From Tautonia plasticadhaerens (GTDB lineage: Bacteria; Planctomycetota; Planctomycetia; Isosphaerales; Isosphaeraceae), in contig NZ_CP036426.1 in the NCBI RefSeq assembly GCF_007752535.1, positions 5,332,001-5,396,000 of the forward strand: DNA of 64,000 nt, in the 5' to 3' direction. The first letter of the stretch is position 1. The number at the start of each line of letters is the position of its first letter. Below the pieces are notes generated by a model that saw nothing but the letters and a program-made list of their open reading frames with translations, had not been told where the DNA came from and did no database searches. This document shows positions 20,399-29,278 of the stretch, one piece after another. A program made the translations under genes and the position numbers.

Positions 20399-20651
20399 GG
20401 CGGGCTCGGCTCGGGGGGACGACCGGGGCGCAATCCTACCAGCCCGGGGCCCGGGGGGCCACGCCCGGGGGCGGCCTCATGCCGGGCATCGGCCTTGATT
20501 CCTCCGGGAGACCAGATCATCATGAATTTCATCGAAGGCGTCGGATCGCTCGACCCGCCGACCGCACCCCCCTCCCCGCCCGCCGCCGACGCCCGAGCCG
20601 GACCCGCCGACGACCAGGCCCCCAGCGCAAGACCCGCCGGAGAAGACACCG

Positions 20652-21227
20652 ATGATCCGACCCCTGCTCGCCACGCTCTCCCTCGCCCTGCTCCTGGCCG
20701 GGCCGTCGCGATCGGAAGAAGAGGCCAAGTGCGTGCTCGACTTCACCGTGGCCGACATCGAGGGCAACGAGGTCGACCTCTCGCGATACGAGGGGGAGGT
20801 CCTGATGATCGTCAACACCGCCAGCTACTGCGGCTACACCCCGCAGTACGAGGGGCTGGAGGAACTCTACCGCTCCTACAGCGACAAGGGCTTCAAGGTC
20901 CTCGCCTTCCCCGCCAACGAGTTCGGCGCCCAGGAGCCCGGCACCAACGCCGAGATCCGGACCTTTTGCAAGTCGAACTACGACGTGACCTTCCCACTGT
21001 TCTCGAAGATCGTGGTCAAGGGCTCGGGCATCCACCCGCTCTACGCCTTCCTGACCGACGAGCAGGCCCATCCCCAGGTCGGCGGGCCGATCCGGTGGAA
21101 CTTCACCAAGTTCCTGGTCGATCGCAATGGCAACGTCGTCGCCCGGTTCGAGCCGGGAGACGCCCCCAAGTCGGACAAGGTCATCGATGCCGTCGAGAAG
21201 GCCCTCGCCGCGACCGAGACCGAGTGA
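20652..21227 (+). CDS. Exported glutathione peroxidase-like thiol peroxidase
   Basis: A 191-residue protein with a signal peptide (about residues 1-21) followed by a GPx/thioredoxin-fold domain. The catalytic Cys is C60 in NTASYCGYT. The conserved Gln/Asn context is FPANEFGAQEPG and the Trp lies in RWNFTKFLVD. Cys rather than selenocysteine occupies the active site, so it is probably thioredoxin-dependent. It should reduce peroxides outside the cytoplasm. GGAG precedes ATG 20652. It heads a four-gene unit continuing with an AlkA-like gene 34 bases downstream. Confidence 0.93.
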   Translation: MIRPLLATLSLALLLAGPSRSEEEAKCVLDFTVADIEGNEVDLSRYEGEVLMIVNTASYCGYTPQYEGLEELYRSYSDKGFKVLAFPANEFGAQEPGTNAEIRTFCKSNYDVTFPLFSKIVVKGSGIHPLYAFLTDEQAHPQVGGPIRWNFTKFLVDRNGNVVARFEPGDAPKSDKVIDAVEKALAATETE

Positions 21228-21261
21228 CGCCGGGCCGCCGACGGCACCGATCCCCCGGCTC

Positions 21262-21912
21262 ATGCGGGTCGACCCGTGGGCCGTCGCGGTCGCCCACTTG
21301 CTGGGGATCGACGACCGCTGGCGTCCCCTGATCTCCCGGATCGGCCCCTGCCGGCTCCGACGCCAGCCGGACCGGTTCGGCATCCTCGTCCGGGCGATCG
21401 TCGGCCAGCAGATCTCTTCCCGGGCCGCGACCTCGATCAACCGAAGGCTCCTGGATCTCCAGGGCGCCGACCGCCACGACGCCGGGGCCCTGCTCCGGCT
21501 CGGCCCCGAGGGGGTCCGCTCCTGCGGGCTCTCGGGGGTGAAGGCCGGATACGTCCTGAACCTCAGCGAGGCGGTCGCCTCCGGCTCGATCACGCTGAAC
21601 CGGATCGGCCGGCTGGATGACGCGGAGATCATCCGTCGGCTGACCGCGATCAAGGGCATCGGCTCCTGGACGGCCGAGATGTTCCTGATCTTCGCCCTGA
21701 ACCGGCCCGACGTGCTCTCGGTGGGGGATCTCGGCGTCCGGGTCGGCATCCGGTCCCACTTCGGGCTCGACGAGATGCCGTCCCCCCGCCGTTGCGTCGA
21801 GCTGGCCGAGCCCTGGCGGCCCTTCCGGTCGATCGCGATGTGGTACTTCTGGCGGGGGATCGACACCCCCCCCGTCCCACCCCCCGCCCTCGAGCCCGGG
21901 ACCGACGCATGA
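21262..21912 (+). CDS. alkA: DNA-3-methyladenine glycosylase II (AlkA-type HhH-GPD)
   Basis: A 216-residue base-excision repair glycosylase removing alkylated purines. It has the QQISSRAATSINRRL segment, the helix-hairpin-helix LTAIKGIGSWTAEMFL and the catalytic Asp D156 in LSVGDLGVRVG. It lacks the N-terminal beta domain of E. coli AlkA, as many shorter family members do. I use ATG 21262 since codons upstream overlap the GPx gene and lack similarity. Its stop overlaps the next start (ATGA). Confidence 0.92.
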   Translation: MRVDPWAVAVAHLLGIDDRWRPLISRIGPCRLRRQPDRFGILVRAIVGQQISSRAATSINRRLLDLQGADRHDAGALLRLGPEGVRSCGLSGVKAGYVLNLSEAVASGSITLNRIGRLDDAEIIRRLTAIKGIGSWTAEMFLIFALNRPDVLSVGDLGVRVGIRSHFGLDEMPSPRRCVELAEPWRPFRSIAMWYFWRGIDTPPVPPPALEPGTDA

Positions 21913-22391
21913 CGACCCCCCTGAGCGTCGCTTCCGTCCTGATCGCCGCCGCCCTCTCGGGCGGCGAGCCCCCATTCCGGCCCGAACCCGACCGCAACGG
22001 GATCCTCGAACTCCCGGCCTCCCGGGCGGGCCTGCTCGGCGACCGGCTCCGCATCGAGGGGGCGCCAAGCTACGTGGTCGACTGGACCTCGGCCACCGAC
22101 CGTGTCCAATGGGACTTCGAGCTGGCCGAGGCGGGCCGGTTCGTCGTCCTGGTCGAATATGGCGCGCCCGCCGGCCGGGGCGGCGCGACCTTCGAGGTCG
22201 TCGCGGCCGACCAGCGACGGCAGGCCGCCGTCCACGCCACCGGGGGCGCCTCCCGGTTCCTGCCCCAGCCGATGAAGGGGGCGATCGACCTGCCGGGCGG
22301 CCCGAACCGCCTGGAGGTCCGGGCGCTCGACGCCCCCGGGGGGCTCGTCATGAACCTCCGGCGGATCCGGCTCGTGCCCGCCCAGGAGTGA
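21909..22391 (+). CDS. Exported small beta-sandwich protein (CBM6/DUF5077-like)
   Basis: A 160-residue protein with a short signal peptide (TPLSVASVLIAAALSGG). Its domain resembles the carbohydrate-binding-like beta-sandwich modules often attached to planctomycete glycosidases (VQWDFELAEAGRFVVLVEYG, then PGGPNRLEVRALD and a terminal MNLRRIRLVP strand). No enzymatic motif is seen. The ATG overlaps the alkA stop by 4 bases and the stop is 8 bases before the D-aminoacylase gene. The family assignment is tentative. Confidence 0.65.
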   Translation: MTTPLSVASVLIAAALSGGEPPFRPEPDRNGILELPASRAGLLGDRLRIEGAPSYVVDWTSATDRVQWDFELAEAGRFVVLVEYGAPAGRGGATFEVVAADQRRQAAVHATGGASRFLPQPMKGAIDLPGGPNRLEVRALDAPGGLVMNLRRIRLVPAQE

Positions 22392-22399
22392 ACGGTCCC

Positions 22400-23962
22400 A
22401 TGCGATTCGACGTGCTCATCAAGGGTGGCCAGGTCGTCGACGGCACCGGCGCCCCCCCCTACTCGGCCGACGTCGGCCTGCTCGACTCCTCGATCGCCGA
22501 GGTCGGACGCCTCCCCGGGGCCGAGGCCAATCAGGTCATCGACGCCGCCGGCCTCTACGTCGTCCCCGGCTTCATCGACGCCCACGTCCACGGCGACCTG
22601 ATGCTGCTGGCCGACCCGGTCCACCGGCCCGCCCTGAAGCAGGGCGTCACGACCTACATCATCGGCCAGGACGGCGTCGCCTTCGCCCCCGCCTCGAAGC
22701 CGACACTCGACTACATGCGCCGGTATACGCATGGGTTCAACGGCAACCCCGATTCGATCGAGTACGACTGGTCCTCGGTCCCCGAGTACCTTTCCCGGTT
22801 CGACCGCACCACCGCCCTGAACGTCGCCTTCCTGATCCCCAACGGCAACGTCAGGATGGAGGTCATGGGCCTCGACACCCGCCCGGCCACCGACGACGAG
22901 CTGCGCGCCATGCGGCGGATCGTCCGGGAGGGGCTGGACGCCGGGGCCGTCGGCCTCTCCAGCGGGATGGACTACATCCCCAGCCTCTATGCCGACGTCC
23001 GGGAGATCTCCGCCCTCTGCGAGGAACTCGCCCCGGTCGACGGCGTCTACGTCTCCCACATCCGGGGCTACGGGCCGAGGGCGCCGCAGGGGGTCGGCGA
23101 GATCGCCGAGGTGGCGAAGAACTCCGGCGCCGCCGTGCACATCTCGCACTACAACGGCCCGGCGGAGCTGCTCCTCGGGCTGGTGGACCGGCACCGGGCC
23201 GAGGGGGTCGACCTGACCTTCGACAGCTACCCCTACCTCGTCGGCAGCACGATCCTCGGCATGGTCTCGCTCCCCTCCTGGGTCCAGGAAGGGGGCATCG
23301 AGGCGACCGTCGCCCGCCTGTCCGACCCCCGGATCCGGGCCCAGCTTCACTCGGAATGGTTCTCCGAGGCGATCCCCTACCCGCTCGATTCCATTACCCT
23401 GACCATGGTCGCCAACCCCGACGACCGATGGGCCGAGGGGATGAACCTGATCGAGGCCAGCAAGCAAGCCGGCGTCTCGCCGGGGGACTTCGTCTGCGAC
23501 GTGCTCGTCCGCTCCGGGATGGCCGTCGGCATCTTCGGCGCCCGGGCCGGCGACCGCACCGAGGCCGATATCCGGGCGATCCTCCGCCACCCGGCCCACA
23601 TGGCCGGCTCCGACGGAATCTTCTGCGGCAGCCACCCCCATCCCCGGGGCTGGGGCGCCTTCGCCCGCTACCTCGGCTATCACACCCGGGAGCTGGGCGA
23701 CTACGACTGGGGCTCGGCGATGGTCCACCTCGCCGGCCACGCCGCCCGGCGCTATCGCCTGACCGACCGCGGCCTGATCCGCCCCGGGTTCGCCGCCGAC
23801 CTCGCGGTGTTCGACCCGATCGCCGTGACCGACCGCTCGACCTACGCCTCCGGCCGCACCGAGGCCGAGGGGGTCCGCCACGTCTTCGTCAACGGCACCC
23901 TCGCCCTGTTCGACGGCGAGCCCACCGGCGCCACCCCCGGCCGGGCCCTGCGTCGGGGCTGA
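22400..23962 (+). CDS. N-acyl-D-amino-acid deacylase (D-aminoacylase) family amidohydrolase
   Basis: A 520-residue metal-dependent amidohydrolase. It has the N-terminal DVLIKGGQVVDGTGAP strand region, the metal-binding HxH in GFIDAHVHGD, a further His in VHISHYNG and the family-typical HPHPRGWGAFARYLG with the preceding SDG (catalytic Asp). The C-terminal beta domain contains GFAADLAVFDP. It should hydrolyse N-acyl-D-amino acids, for example from peptidoglycan or exogenous peptides. It is the last gene of the GPx unit and is followed by two hairpins. Confidence 0.92.
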   Translation: MRFDVLIKGGQVVDGTGAPPYSADVGLLDSSIAEVGRLPGAEANQVIDAAGLYVVPGFIDAHVHGDLMLLADPVHRPALKQGVTTYIIGQDGVAFAPASKPTLDYMRRYTHGFNGNPDSIEYDWSSVPEYLSRFDRTTALNVAFLIPNGNVRMEVMGLDTRPATDDELRAMRRIVREGLDAGAVGLSSGMDYIPSLYADVREISALCEELAPVDGVYVSHIRGYGPRAPQGVGEIAEVAKNSGAAVHISHYNGPAELLLGLVDRHRAEGVDLTFDSYPYLVGSTILGMVSLPSWVQEGGIEATVARLSDPRIRAQLHSEWFSEAIPYPLDSITLTMVANPDDRWAEGMNLIEASKQAGVSPGDFVCDVLVRSGMAVGIFGARAGDRTEADIRAILRHPAHMAGSDGIFCGSHPHPRGWGAFARYLGYHTRELGDYDWGSAMVHLAGHAARRYRLTDRGLIRPGFAADLAVFDPIAVTDRSTYASGRTEAEGVRHVFVNGTLALFDGEPTGATPGRALRRG

Positions 23963-24015
23963 GTCGACGCCCCGACAGGTCGGCTCCCTCCCTCCGCCCC
24001 TTCTCCGGGAAGGGG
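23952..24015 (+). terminator. Two consecutive hairpins at the end of the D-aminoacylase unit
   Basis: The first hairpin has arms 23952-23959 and 23969-23976 (8 bp) with the stop codon in its loop. The second has arms 23997-24003 and 24009-24015 (7 bp). Together they are a plausible terminator; no long T-run follows. Confidence 0.5.
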
Positions 24016-24129
24016 GGGCATCGATCGACCGCAGGGCCGCACGCCTCCCCCGCGCCCCACTCACCCGGCCGTGCTCACCCTCACCCCGAGGGCGTGGACG
24101 GCCGCCGATTGACGTCTCCGTCGATTCTC

Positions 24130-24453
24130 CCCAGTTGCGCAGGGGCGGCCAAAAGCGGACAAAAACTTATTCTTCTGTCATATAACGATTTGCGTCGTTG
24201 GACGCTATAAAATGCGAGGGCAGGCCGCCTTTTTGTGACTAATGCGACCGGAAAAATCGATGATGTTAACGTAAGGCACGTAAACGGTGATCGAAGGTGA
24301 TCGCCGGAGCCGAGTGGTCGACGACTGACCCCTGCGATGGAGCTTCCCGCCATGTCTCCCACCTCGAATGATTCGATCCGCGGTAGCTTCCCCTTCCTGG
24401 CGACGATTTCGAACGACACGATCGAACTTGGATTGACTTCGAAGAGGATCCTC
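24130..24453 (+). promoter_or_regulatory. AT-rich leader of the DUF433 gene
   Basis: This stretch is far richer in A/T than anything around it, notably 24150-24290. It includes TATAAA at 24206-24211, directly after a short inverted repeat GCGTC/GACGC (24192-24196 and 24201-24205), and T- and A-runs downstream. I see no -35 at standard spacing, so a specialised promoter, operator or transferred DNA are all possible. Confidence 0.45.
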
Positions 24454-25086
24454 ATGGACACCACCCTGTTCGACGAGACGTCCCGAGTCCGCACCCCCCT
24501 GACCGTCCTCGCCGGCCCCGACCCGACGTTCTCGAAGAATCTGGACGCCCTCCGGGCCGAGTTGGCCCCGGTCGGGATGGTCGAGGGCGTGATGGTCGAC
24601 CGCATCGTGCTGGCGGCCTCCCGCCTCCGGGCGGCGATCGCCTGCGACGGCGACCCCGACTCGGCCGACGAGCGGATCTCCCGGGCCGAGCAGTCCTTCG
24701 ACCGCGCCCTGGCTGCCCTGAACGCCTCCCGGGCCTCCCGGGCCGAGGGCTGGGGCCGGGCCGCGTCCGGCTCCTCCAAGGCCAACGACCTGCCCATGCC
24801 GTTTCCCGCCGCCGTGACGCCCGAGCCCGCCCCCGCCGCCCGCCCGGCCTCGGGGGTCCAGGCCGAGGGCGGCAACTGGCGCGATCGCCTGGTCTTCGAC
24901 GAGCACGTCTCCGACGAGTCCCCCGTCGTCCGCGGCACCTGGATCACCGCCGGACGGGTCGTCTCCATGGTCGTCGACGGCATGACCTGGGACGACATCC
25001 TCCGCCGCTACCCGGAGCTGACCGAGCGGGACATCCGCGCCTGCGTCTGCTTCACCGAGGAGCAGGACGGGCCGATCTCCCTCTGA
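24454..25086 (+). CDS. DUF433-domain protein with helical N-terminal region
   Basis: A 210-residue protein. The C-terminal ~60 residues match the DUF433 helix-turn-helix-like domain (VRGTWITAGRVVSMV, then MTWDDILRRYPELTERDIRAC), known from VapB-like antitoxin contexts. The N-terminal part has a helical segment (NLDALRAELAPVGMVEG and MVDRIVLAASRLRAA) resembling one found in uncharacterised mobile-element-associated proteins. The start ATG 24454 has AGAGG 6-7 bases upstream; an ATG at 24337 would add 39 residues of weakly protein-like sequence. No toxin gene is adjacent. Confidence 0.75.
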   Translation: MDTTLFDETSRVRTPLTVLAGPDPTFSKNLDALRAELAPVGMVEGVMVDRIVLAASRLRAAIACDGDPDSADERISRAEQSFDRALAALNASRASRAEGWGRAASGSSKANDLPMPFPAAVTPEPAPAARPASGVQAEGGNWRDRLVFDEHVSDESPVVRGTWITAGRVVSMVVDGMTWDDILRRYPELTERDIRACVCFTEEQDGPISL

Positions 25087-25128
25087 GCCGGGCCCGGCGG
25101 GGCCGGTGCCGATCGACGCCCGGGCACC

Positions 25129-25180
25129 AACGCCCGCCGGGGCCGTCCTCCACGTGGTGAGGTCGGCCCCGGCGGGCGTT
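25129..25180 (+). terminator. Strong 17-bp terminator hairpin
   Basis: Arms 25129-25145 and 25164-25180 are perfectly complementary over 17 bp with an 18-base loop that can itself partly pair. TT closes the arm and a further T follows. It lies 42 bases after the DUF433 stop and is the most convincing terminator in this part of the window. Confidence 0.8.
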
Positions 25181-25291
25181 TCGCGTAAGCCGGGCCGGCC
25201 CGACGCCGAGGACGACTCGAAGGCCGGTCCCGGGATGTGATACCTTGGGTGGCCTTCGCTGGCCCGATCGTCGACCGGTTATGAGCCCCTC

Positions 25292-27082
25292 ATGGCACTG
25301 CTGAGCCTTCGGAACGTCGGCCTGTCCTTCGGCGGCCCCCGCCTGCTGGACGGCGTGGATCTCGCGGTGGAGCGGGGAGACCGCGTCTGCCTCCTCGGGC
25401 GCAACGGGGAGGGCAAGAGCACGCTGCTCCGCCTGATCGAGGGGGTGCTCCCGAATGACTCGGGGGAGGTCATCCGCGCCCAGGGACTCCGAGTCTCCCG
25501 GCTCCCGCAGGAAGTGCCCCAGGCGAGGGCCGGCACCGTCGCCGAACTCGTGGCCGAGGGGCTGCCCGACGACGACCACGCCCTCGGCCCGGCCGATCAC
25601 CGCGTCCTGGCGATCGTCTCCCGGGTCGACCTCGACCCCGACTCCCCGTTCGAATCCCTCTCCTCGGGGATGAAGCGCCGGACCTTGCTCGCCCGGTCGC
25701 TCGTGGCCGACCCGGACGTCCTCCTGCTCGACGAGCCGACCAACCACCTCGACATCGAGTCGATCCGGTGGCTTGAGGACTTCCTCCTCCGATGGGGAGG
25801 GACCCTGATCTTCGTCACCCACGACCGGGCCCTGCTGGAGCGGCTCGCGACCCGGATCGTCGAGCTGGACCGGGGGACGCTCTACGCCTTCGACTGCGAC
25901 TACCCGACCTACCTCCAACGCCGGGAGGAGCAGCTCGCCGCCGAGGAGAAGCAGGCCGCCCTCTTCGACAAGAGGCTCGCCCAGGAGGAGACCTGGATCC
26001 GCAAGGGGATCGAGGCCCGCCGCACCCGCAACGAGGGCCGCGTCCGCGCCCTGAAGGCGATGCGGGAGGCCCACCGCAAGCGCCGGGACCGCCAGGGGAC
26101 CGCGAGGCTCCAGGCCCAGGAAGCCGACCGCTCCGGCGCCCTCGTGATCGAGGCCAAGGGGGTCGGCTTCTCCTACGGCGACCGGCCGGTGATCCGGGAC
26201 CTGACCACCACCCTCATGCGGGGGGACAAGGTCGGCATCATCGGCCCGAACGGCTCCGGGAAGTCGACCCTGCTCCGGCTGCTGCTCGGCCACCTCGAAC
26301 CGGACCGGGGGGCGATCCGGCACGGCACGAACCTGGAGATTTCCTACTTCGACCAGCTCAAGGAGACGCTCGACGAGGACAGGACCGTCCAGCAGAACGT
26401 CAGCGAATACGAGACGATCACCGTCGACGGCCGGCAGCGTCACGTCCTCGGCTACCTCCAGGACTTCCTCTTCGCCCCCGAGCGATCCCGGACGCTGGTC
26501 AAGGTCCTCTCCGGCGGCGAGCGCAGCCGCCTGCTCCTGGCGAAGCTGTTCACCCGGCCGTCGAACGTGCTGGTGCTGGACGAGCCGACCAACGACCTCG
26601 ACATCGAGACCCTGGAGCTGCTCGAAGGCCTGCTCGTCGGGTATGCCGGCACGCTCATGATGGTCAGCCACGACCGGGCGTTCCTGAATAACGTCGTCGC
26701 CGGCACCCTGGCGATCGACCCCGACGGCACCGTCCGGGAATACGACGGCGGCTACGACGACTACCTCCGCCAGCGCAAGGACGAGGCCCCCCCGGCGCCG
26801 GACGAGTCGACCACCCCGGCGAAACCCGCCCCCCCCGCGAAGGAGCGCCCCCGGAGGCTCAATTCGAAAGAGCAGCGGGAGCTGGACGGCCTGCCCGCCC
26901 GGATCGAGGACCTGGAGACCCGCATCGGCGCCTTGCACGACGCGATGGCCTCACCCGAATTCTACAAGCAGGACGGCGACCGCATCGCCGCCGCCAAGGC
27001 CGACCTCGACGACCTGGAGGCACAGCTCGCCAGCTGCTTCGGGCGCTGGGAGGAGTTGGAGGCGGTCCGCTCCGCCTCCTGA
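25292..27082 (+). CDS. ABC-F family ATPase, Uup-like
   Basis: A 596-residue soluble protein with two ABC ATPase domains and no membrane segments. The first has Walker A GRNGEGKST, signature LSSGMKRR and Walker B LLLDEPTNHLD. The second has GPNGSGKST, LSGGERSR and LVLDEPTNDLD. The inter-domain linker (about residues 205-275) is charged and helical. A C-terminal coiled-coil region (residues ~530-590) is typical of Uup, which acts on ribosomes and influences DNA transactions. The distinction between Uup and other ABC-F types rests on the C-terminal extension. Confidence 0.92.
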   Translation: MALLSLRNVGLSFGGPRLLDGVDLAVERGDRVCLLGRNGEGKSTLLRLIEGVLPNDSGEVIRAQGLRVSRLPQEVPQARAGTVAELVAEGLPDDDHALGPADHRVLAIVSRVDLDPDSPFESLSSGMKRRTLLARSLVADPDVLLLDEPTNHLDIESIRWLEDFLLRWGGTLIFVTHDRALLERLATRIVELDRGTLYAFDCDYPTYLQRREEQLAAEEKQAALFDKRLAQEETWIRKGIEARRTRNEGRVRALKAMREAHRKRRDRQGTARLQAQEADRSGALVIEAKGVGFSYGDRPVIRDLTTTLMRGDKVGIIGPNGSGKSTLLRLLLGHLEPDRGAIRHGTNLEISYFDQLKETLDEDRTVQQNVSEYETITVDGRQRHVLGYLQDFLFAPERSRTLVKVLSGGERSRLLLAKLFTRPSNVLVLDEPTNDLDIETLELLEGLLVGYAGTLMMVSHDRAFLNNVVAGTLAIDPDGTVREYDGGYDDYLRQRKDEAPPAPDESTTPAKPAPPAKERPRRLNSKEQRELDGLPARIEDLETRIGALHDAMASPEFYKQDGDRIAAAKADLDDLEAQLASCFGRWEELEAVRSAS

Positions 27083-27086
27083 ATCA

Positions 27087-27120
27087 CGGCCCCGATCCCA
27101 CCCGACGTTCCCGGGGGCCG
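27087..27120. terminator. Weak hairpin between convergent genes
   Basis: Arms 27087-27093 and 27114-27120 (7 bp) with a 20-base loop fill the 39-base gap between the ABC-F gene and the TolC-like gene. Confidence 0.35.
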
Positions 27121-27121
27121 A

Positions 27122-29278
27122 TCAGGGGATGGGGCCCGGTGCGGCCTCGGGGAGCCCGGGTCCGACCGGGGCGTCGATCGCCGCGCCGGGGGCGGCGTCC
27201 GGGCCGGGAGGGATGGCCCCCGGCCTGGGGGCGCCGGGGGCGAGACCGGGGAAGATCGCGGGAGGAGGCGGGATCGGGTCGGCGGGGACGACGGCGTCGG
27301 GGTCGGCCGACATCGGCCGGGCGATCTCGTCCTCGGGGAGGATGGTCGGCGGGGCTGTCCTCGCCACCTCGGGGGTGACGGCGTCGAGGCCGACGGCGGC
27401 GCGGTAGTCGGCCAGGGCGGAGAAGTACTTCCCCTCGGCCAGCACGCGGAGCACCTGGGCGTCGAGCACCTGCTGCTGGCGGACCACGAAGAACAGCAAG
27501 GGGGAGGCGGCCTGAATCTCCAGACGCTGCCGCTCGGCCTCGGCGAGCTGCCGGTAGACGACCTCGTTGTTGCGGTAGAAGGCCAGCGACTCGTACGCGG
27601 CCCGCAGCGAGGCGGCGGCGTTCAGCACGTCGGCCTGGATCTGGTCCCGGGCGAACTGGGTCCGGGCCGAGATCTGGCGGAGCACCGCGTCGGCCGCCCG
27701 CACGCGGCCCCGGGCGTACCGGCGCTGCAACGGCACGTCGAAGAAGAGGGAGGATTCCAGGATGAACGGCCGGAAGTCCGAGCCGAGGTCCACGTCCCGG
27801 ACGCCGACGTTCTGCTCGGTGTAGACGTAGAAATTCAGCTTGGGCAGCAGGAGGTTCTCGGCCAGGTCCCGGTCGACCTCCGCCTTGTCGTACTCCAGCA
27901 TCAGGCTGAAGATCTCGGGCCTGAGCCTCAGGGCGACGGCCACGTCCCGTTCCACCTGGGCCTGGTCGGGCCGCTCGGCGTCGGGGAAGGCCAGCGGGAT
28001 CTGTCGGACGTCGGGCATCGAGGGGAGGCCCCGGAGGTCCCTCAGGTAGAACGAGAGGAAGACGGCGGCCTGCTGGAGGTCCCGGCGGGCGTTGACCACC
28101 TCCTGCTGCCGCTTGATCAGCACGGCCTGGAAGGCGATCACGTCCACCTGGGCGACCCTGCCGATCTCCGGGCTCGCCTGCTCGGCCAGCGCGCGGAACT
28201 GGGCCTGGGAGAGTTCCAGCAGGTCCTGGTACACCGCATAGGCCTGCCCGGCGGCCACCCAGGCCCAGTAGGCCTTGGCGGCGTCCTTCAGCAGGCTGAC
28301 CCGCTCCTTGAGGATCGTCGGCTCCACCTTCCGGCGCTCGATCTCCGTCTGGTACAGCTTCGCACGCTTGGGGTCGATCCGGAGGTTCTGCAAGAGGGGC
28401 TGCTCGAAGCCGTTGACGAACGCCCCGCCCCCCCGGGTGTTCAGGTAGTTGTAGTAGACCGGGAACTGCCCCTGGGCCAGCCGGTAGCCGGAGAAGACCT
28501 TGCCGCCGCTGGCGAGGATCGGCTGCTCCAGGAACAGGTCCTGGACGGATCGGTCGTAGAAGCCGAGCGGGTAGTTGCGCGAGTCGAGGTTCACGTTCAG
28601 GTCGAAGGATCCGCGGGCGGAGGTGAGGTCCCCCTCGGCGACGTTCCGCTGCTCCAGGATCGCCAGGAAGGGCGGGTATCGACGCTCGGCCGAGCCCCGG
28701 ACCACCTCCAGCATCAATGGGGGTTCGGGGGGCAGGTTGTCGACCCGGGGGGCGCCCCGGGGGACCGAGGGCGCGCCGAGCTGCAGCCCCGGCGCCTCGG
28801 GCAGCTCGAACGGGTCGAGTTCCCGGCCGTCGGCGGCGGGCTGTCCCCCGATCGGCTCCCGGCCGAGCAGGCCGGGCAGGGTGAGCAGTGCGTCGGGCTG
28901 GGGGGCGATGCCCGGGGCGAGCGTCCCCCCCTGTCCCGGGATGAGGCCCGGGAAGAACGTGCCGCCCGGCGTGACGCTCGGCGTGAAGGGGGTGAACGGG
29001 CCGGGGTCCGTGGGGAAGAAGGGGGAGGCCCCCATCACCCGGGGGGGGCCGGACAGGGGAGTCGCCATGTCGCTGGGGGGGAGCCCCTGGCCGAAGGGAG
29101 CCATGCCCATCGCCCGGGGGGGGCCGGGCATGCTGTCGGGCTGGAAGGAGAAGGGGAACGTCGACCGGCCCGGCGAGGGCAGCTCGATCGCATCCTGCGA
29201 GACCGCGTCCGGGGCCGGGATGACTGCCCCGAGCACCCCGGCCGCGATCGCGATGAGCCTCCGCGTCCTGCGGCTCAT
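27122..29278 (-). CDS. TolC-like outer membrane efflux protein
   Basis: A 718-residue protein with a signal peptide (MSRRTRRLIAIAAGVLGA onward). A Gly/Pro/Phe-rich low-complexity segment runs over about residues 30-180. The rest is the long helical OMF fold with repeated features (ELSQAQFRALAEQ, ALRLRPEIFSLMLEYDKAEV, AAASLRAAYESLAFYRNNE). The C-terminal ~70 residues are again Pro/Ala-rich. It would form the outer-membrane channel of a tripartite exporter. Its ATG overlaps the stop of the adaptor gene (ATGA), so the two are translationally coupled. Confidence 0.87.
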   Translation of the reverse strand: MSRRTRRLIAIAAGVLGAVIPAPDAVSQDAIELPSPGRSTFPFSFQPDSMPGPPRAMGMAPFGQGLPPSDMATPLSGPPRVMGASPFFPTDPGPFTPFTPSVTPGGTFFPGLIPGQGGTLAPGIAPQPDALLTLPGLLGREPIGGQPAADGRELDPFELPEAPGLQLGAPSVPRGAPRVDNLPPEPPLMLEVVRGSAERRYPPFLAILEQRNVAEGDLTSARGSFDLNVNLDSRNYPLGFYDRSVQDLFLEQPILASGGKVFSGYRLAQGQFPVYYNYLNTRGGGAFVNGFEQPLLQNLRIDPKRAKLYQTEIERRKVEPTILKERVSLLKDAAKAYWAWVAAGQAYAVYQDLLELSQAQFRALAEQASPEIGRVAQVDVIAFQAVLIKRQQEVVNARRDLQQAAVFLSFYLRDLRGLPSMPDVRQIPLAFPDAERPDQAQVERDVAVALRLRPEIFSLMLEYDKAEVDRDLAENLLLPKLNFYVYTEQNVGVRDVDLGSDFRPFILESSLFFDVPLQRRYARGRVRAADAVLRQISARTQFARDQIQADVLNAAASLRAAYESLAFYRNNEVVYRQLAEAERQRLEIQAASPLLFFVVRQQQVLDAQVLRVLAEGKYFSALADYRAAVGLDAVTPEVARTAPPTILPEDEIARPMSADPDAVVPADPIPPPPAIFPGLAPGAPRPGAIPPGPDAAPGAAIDAPVGPGLPEAAPGPIP

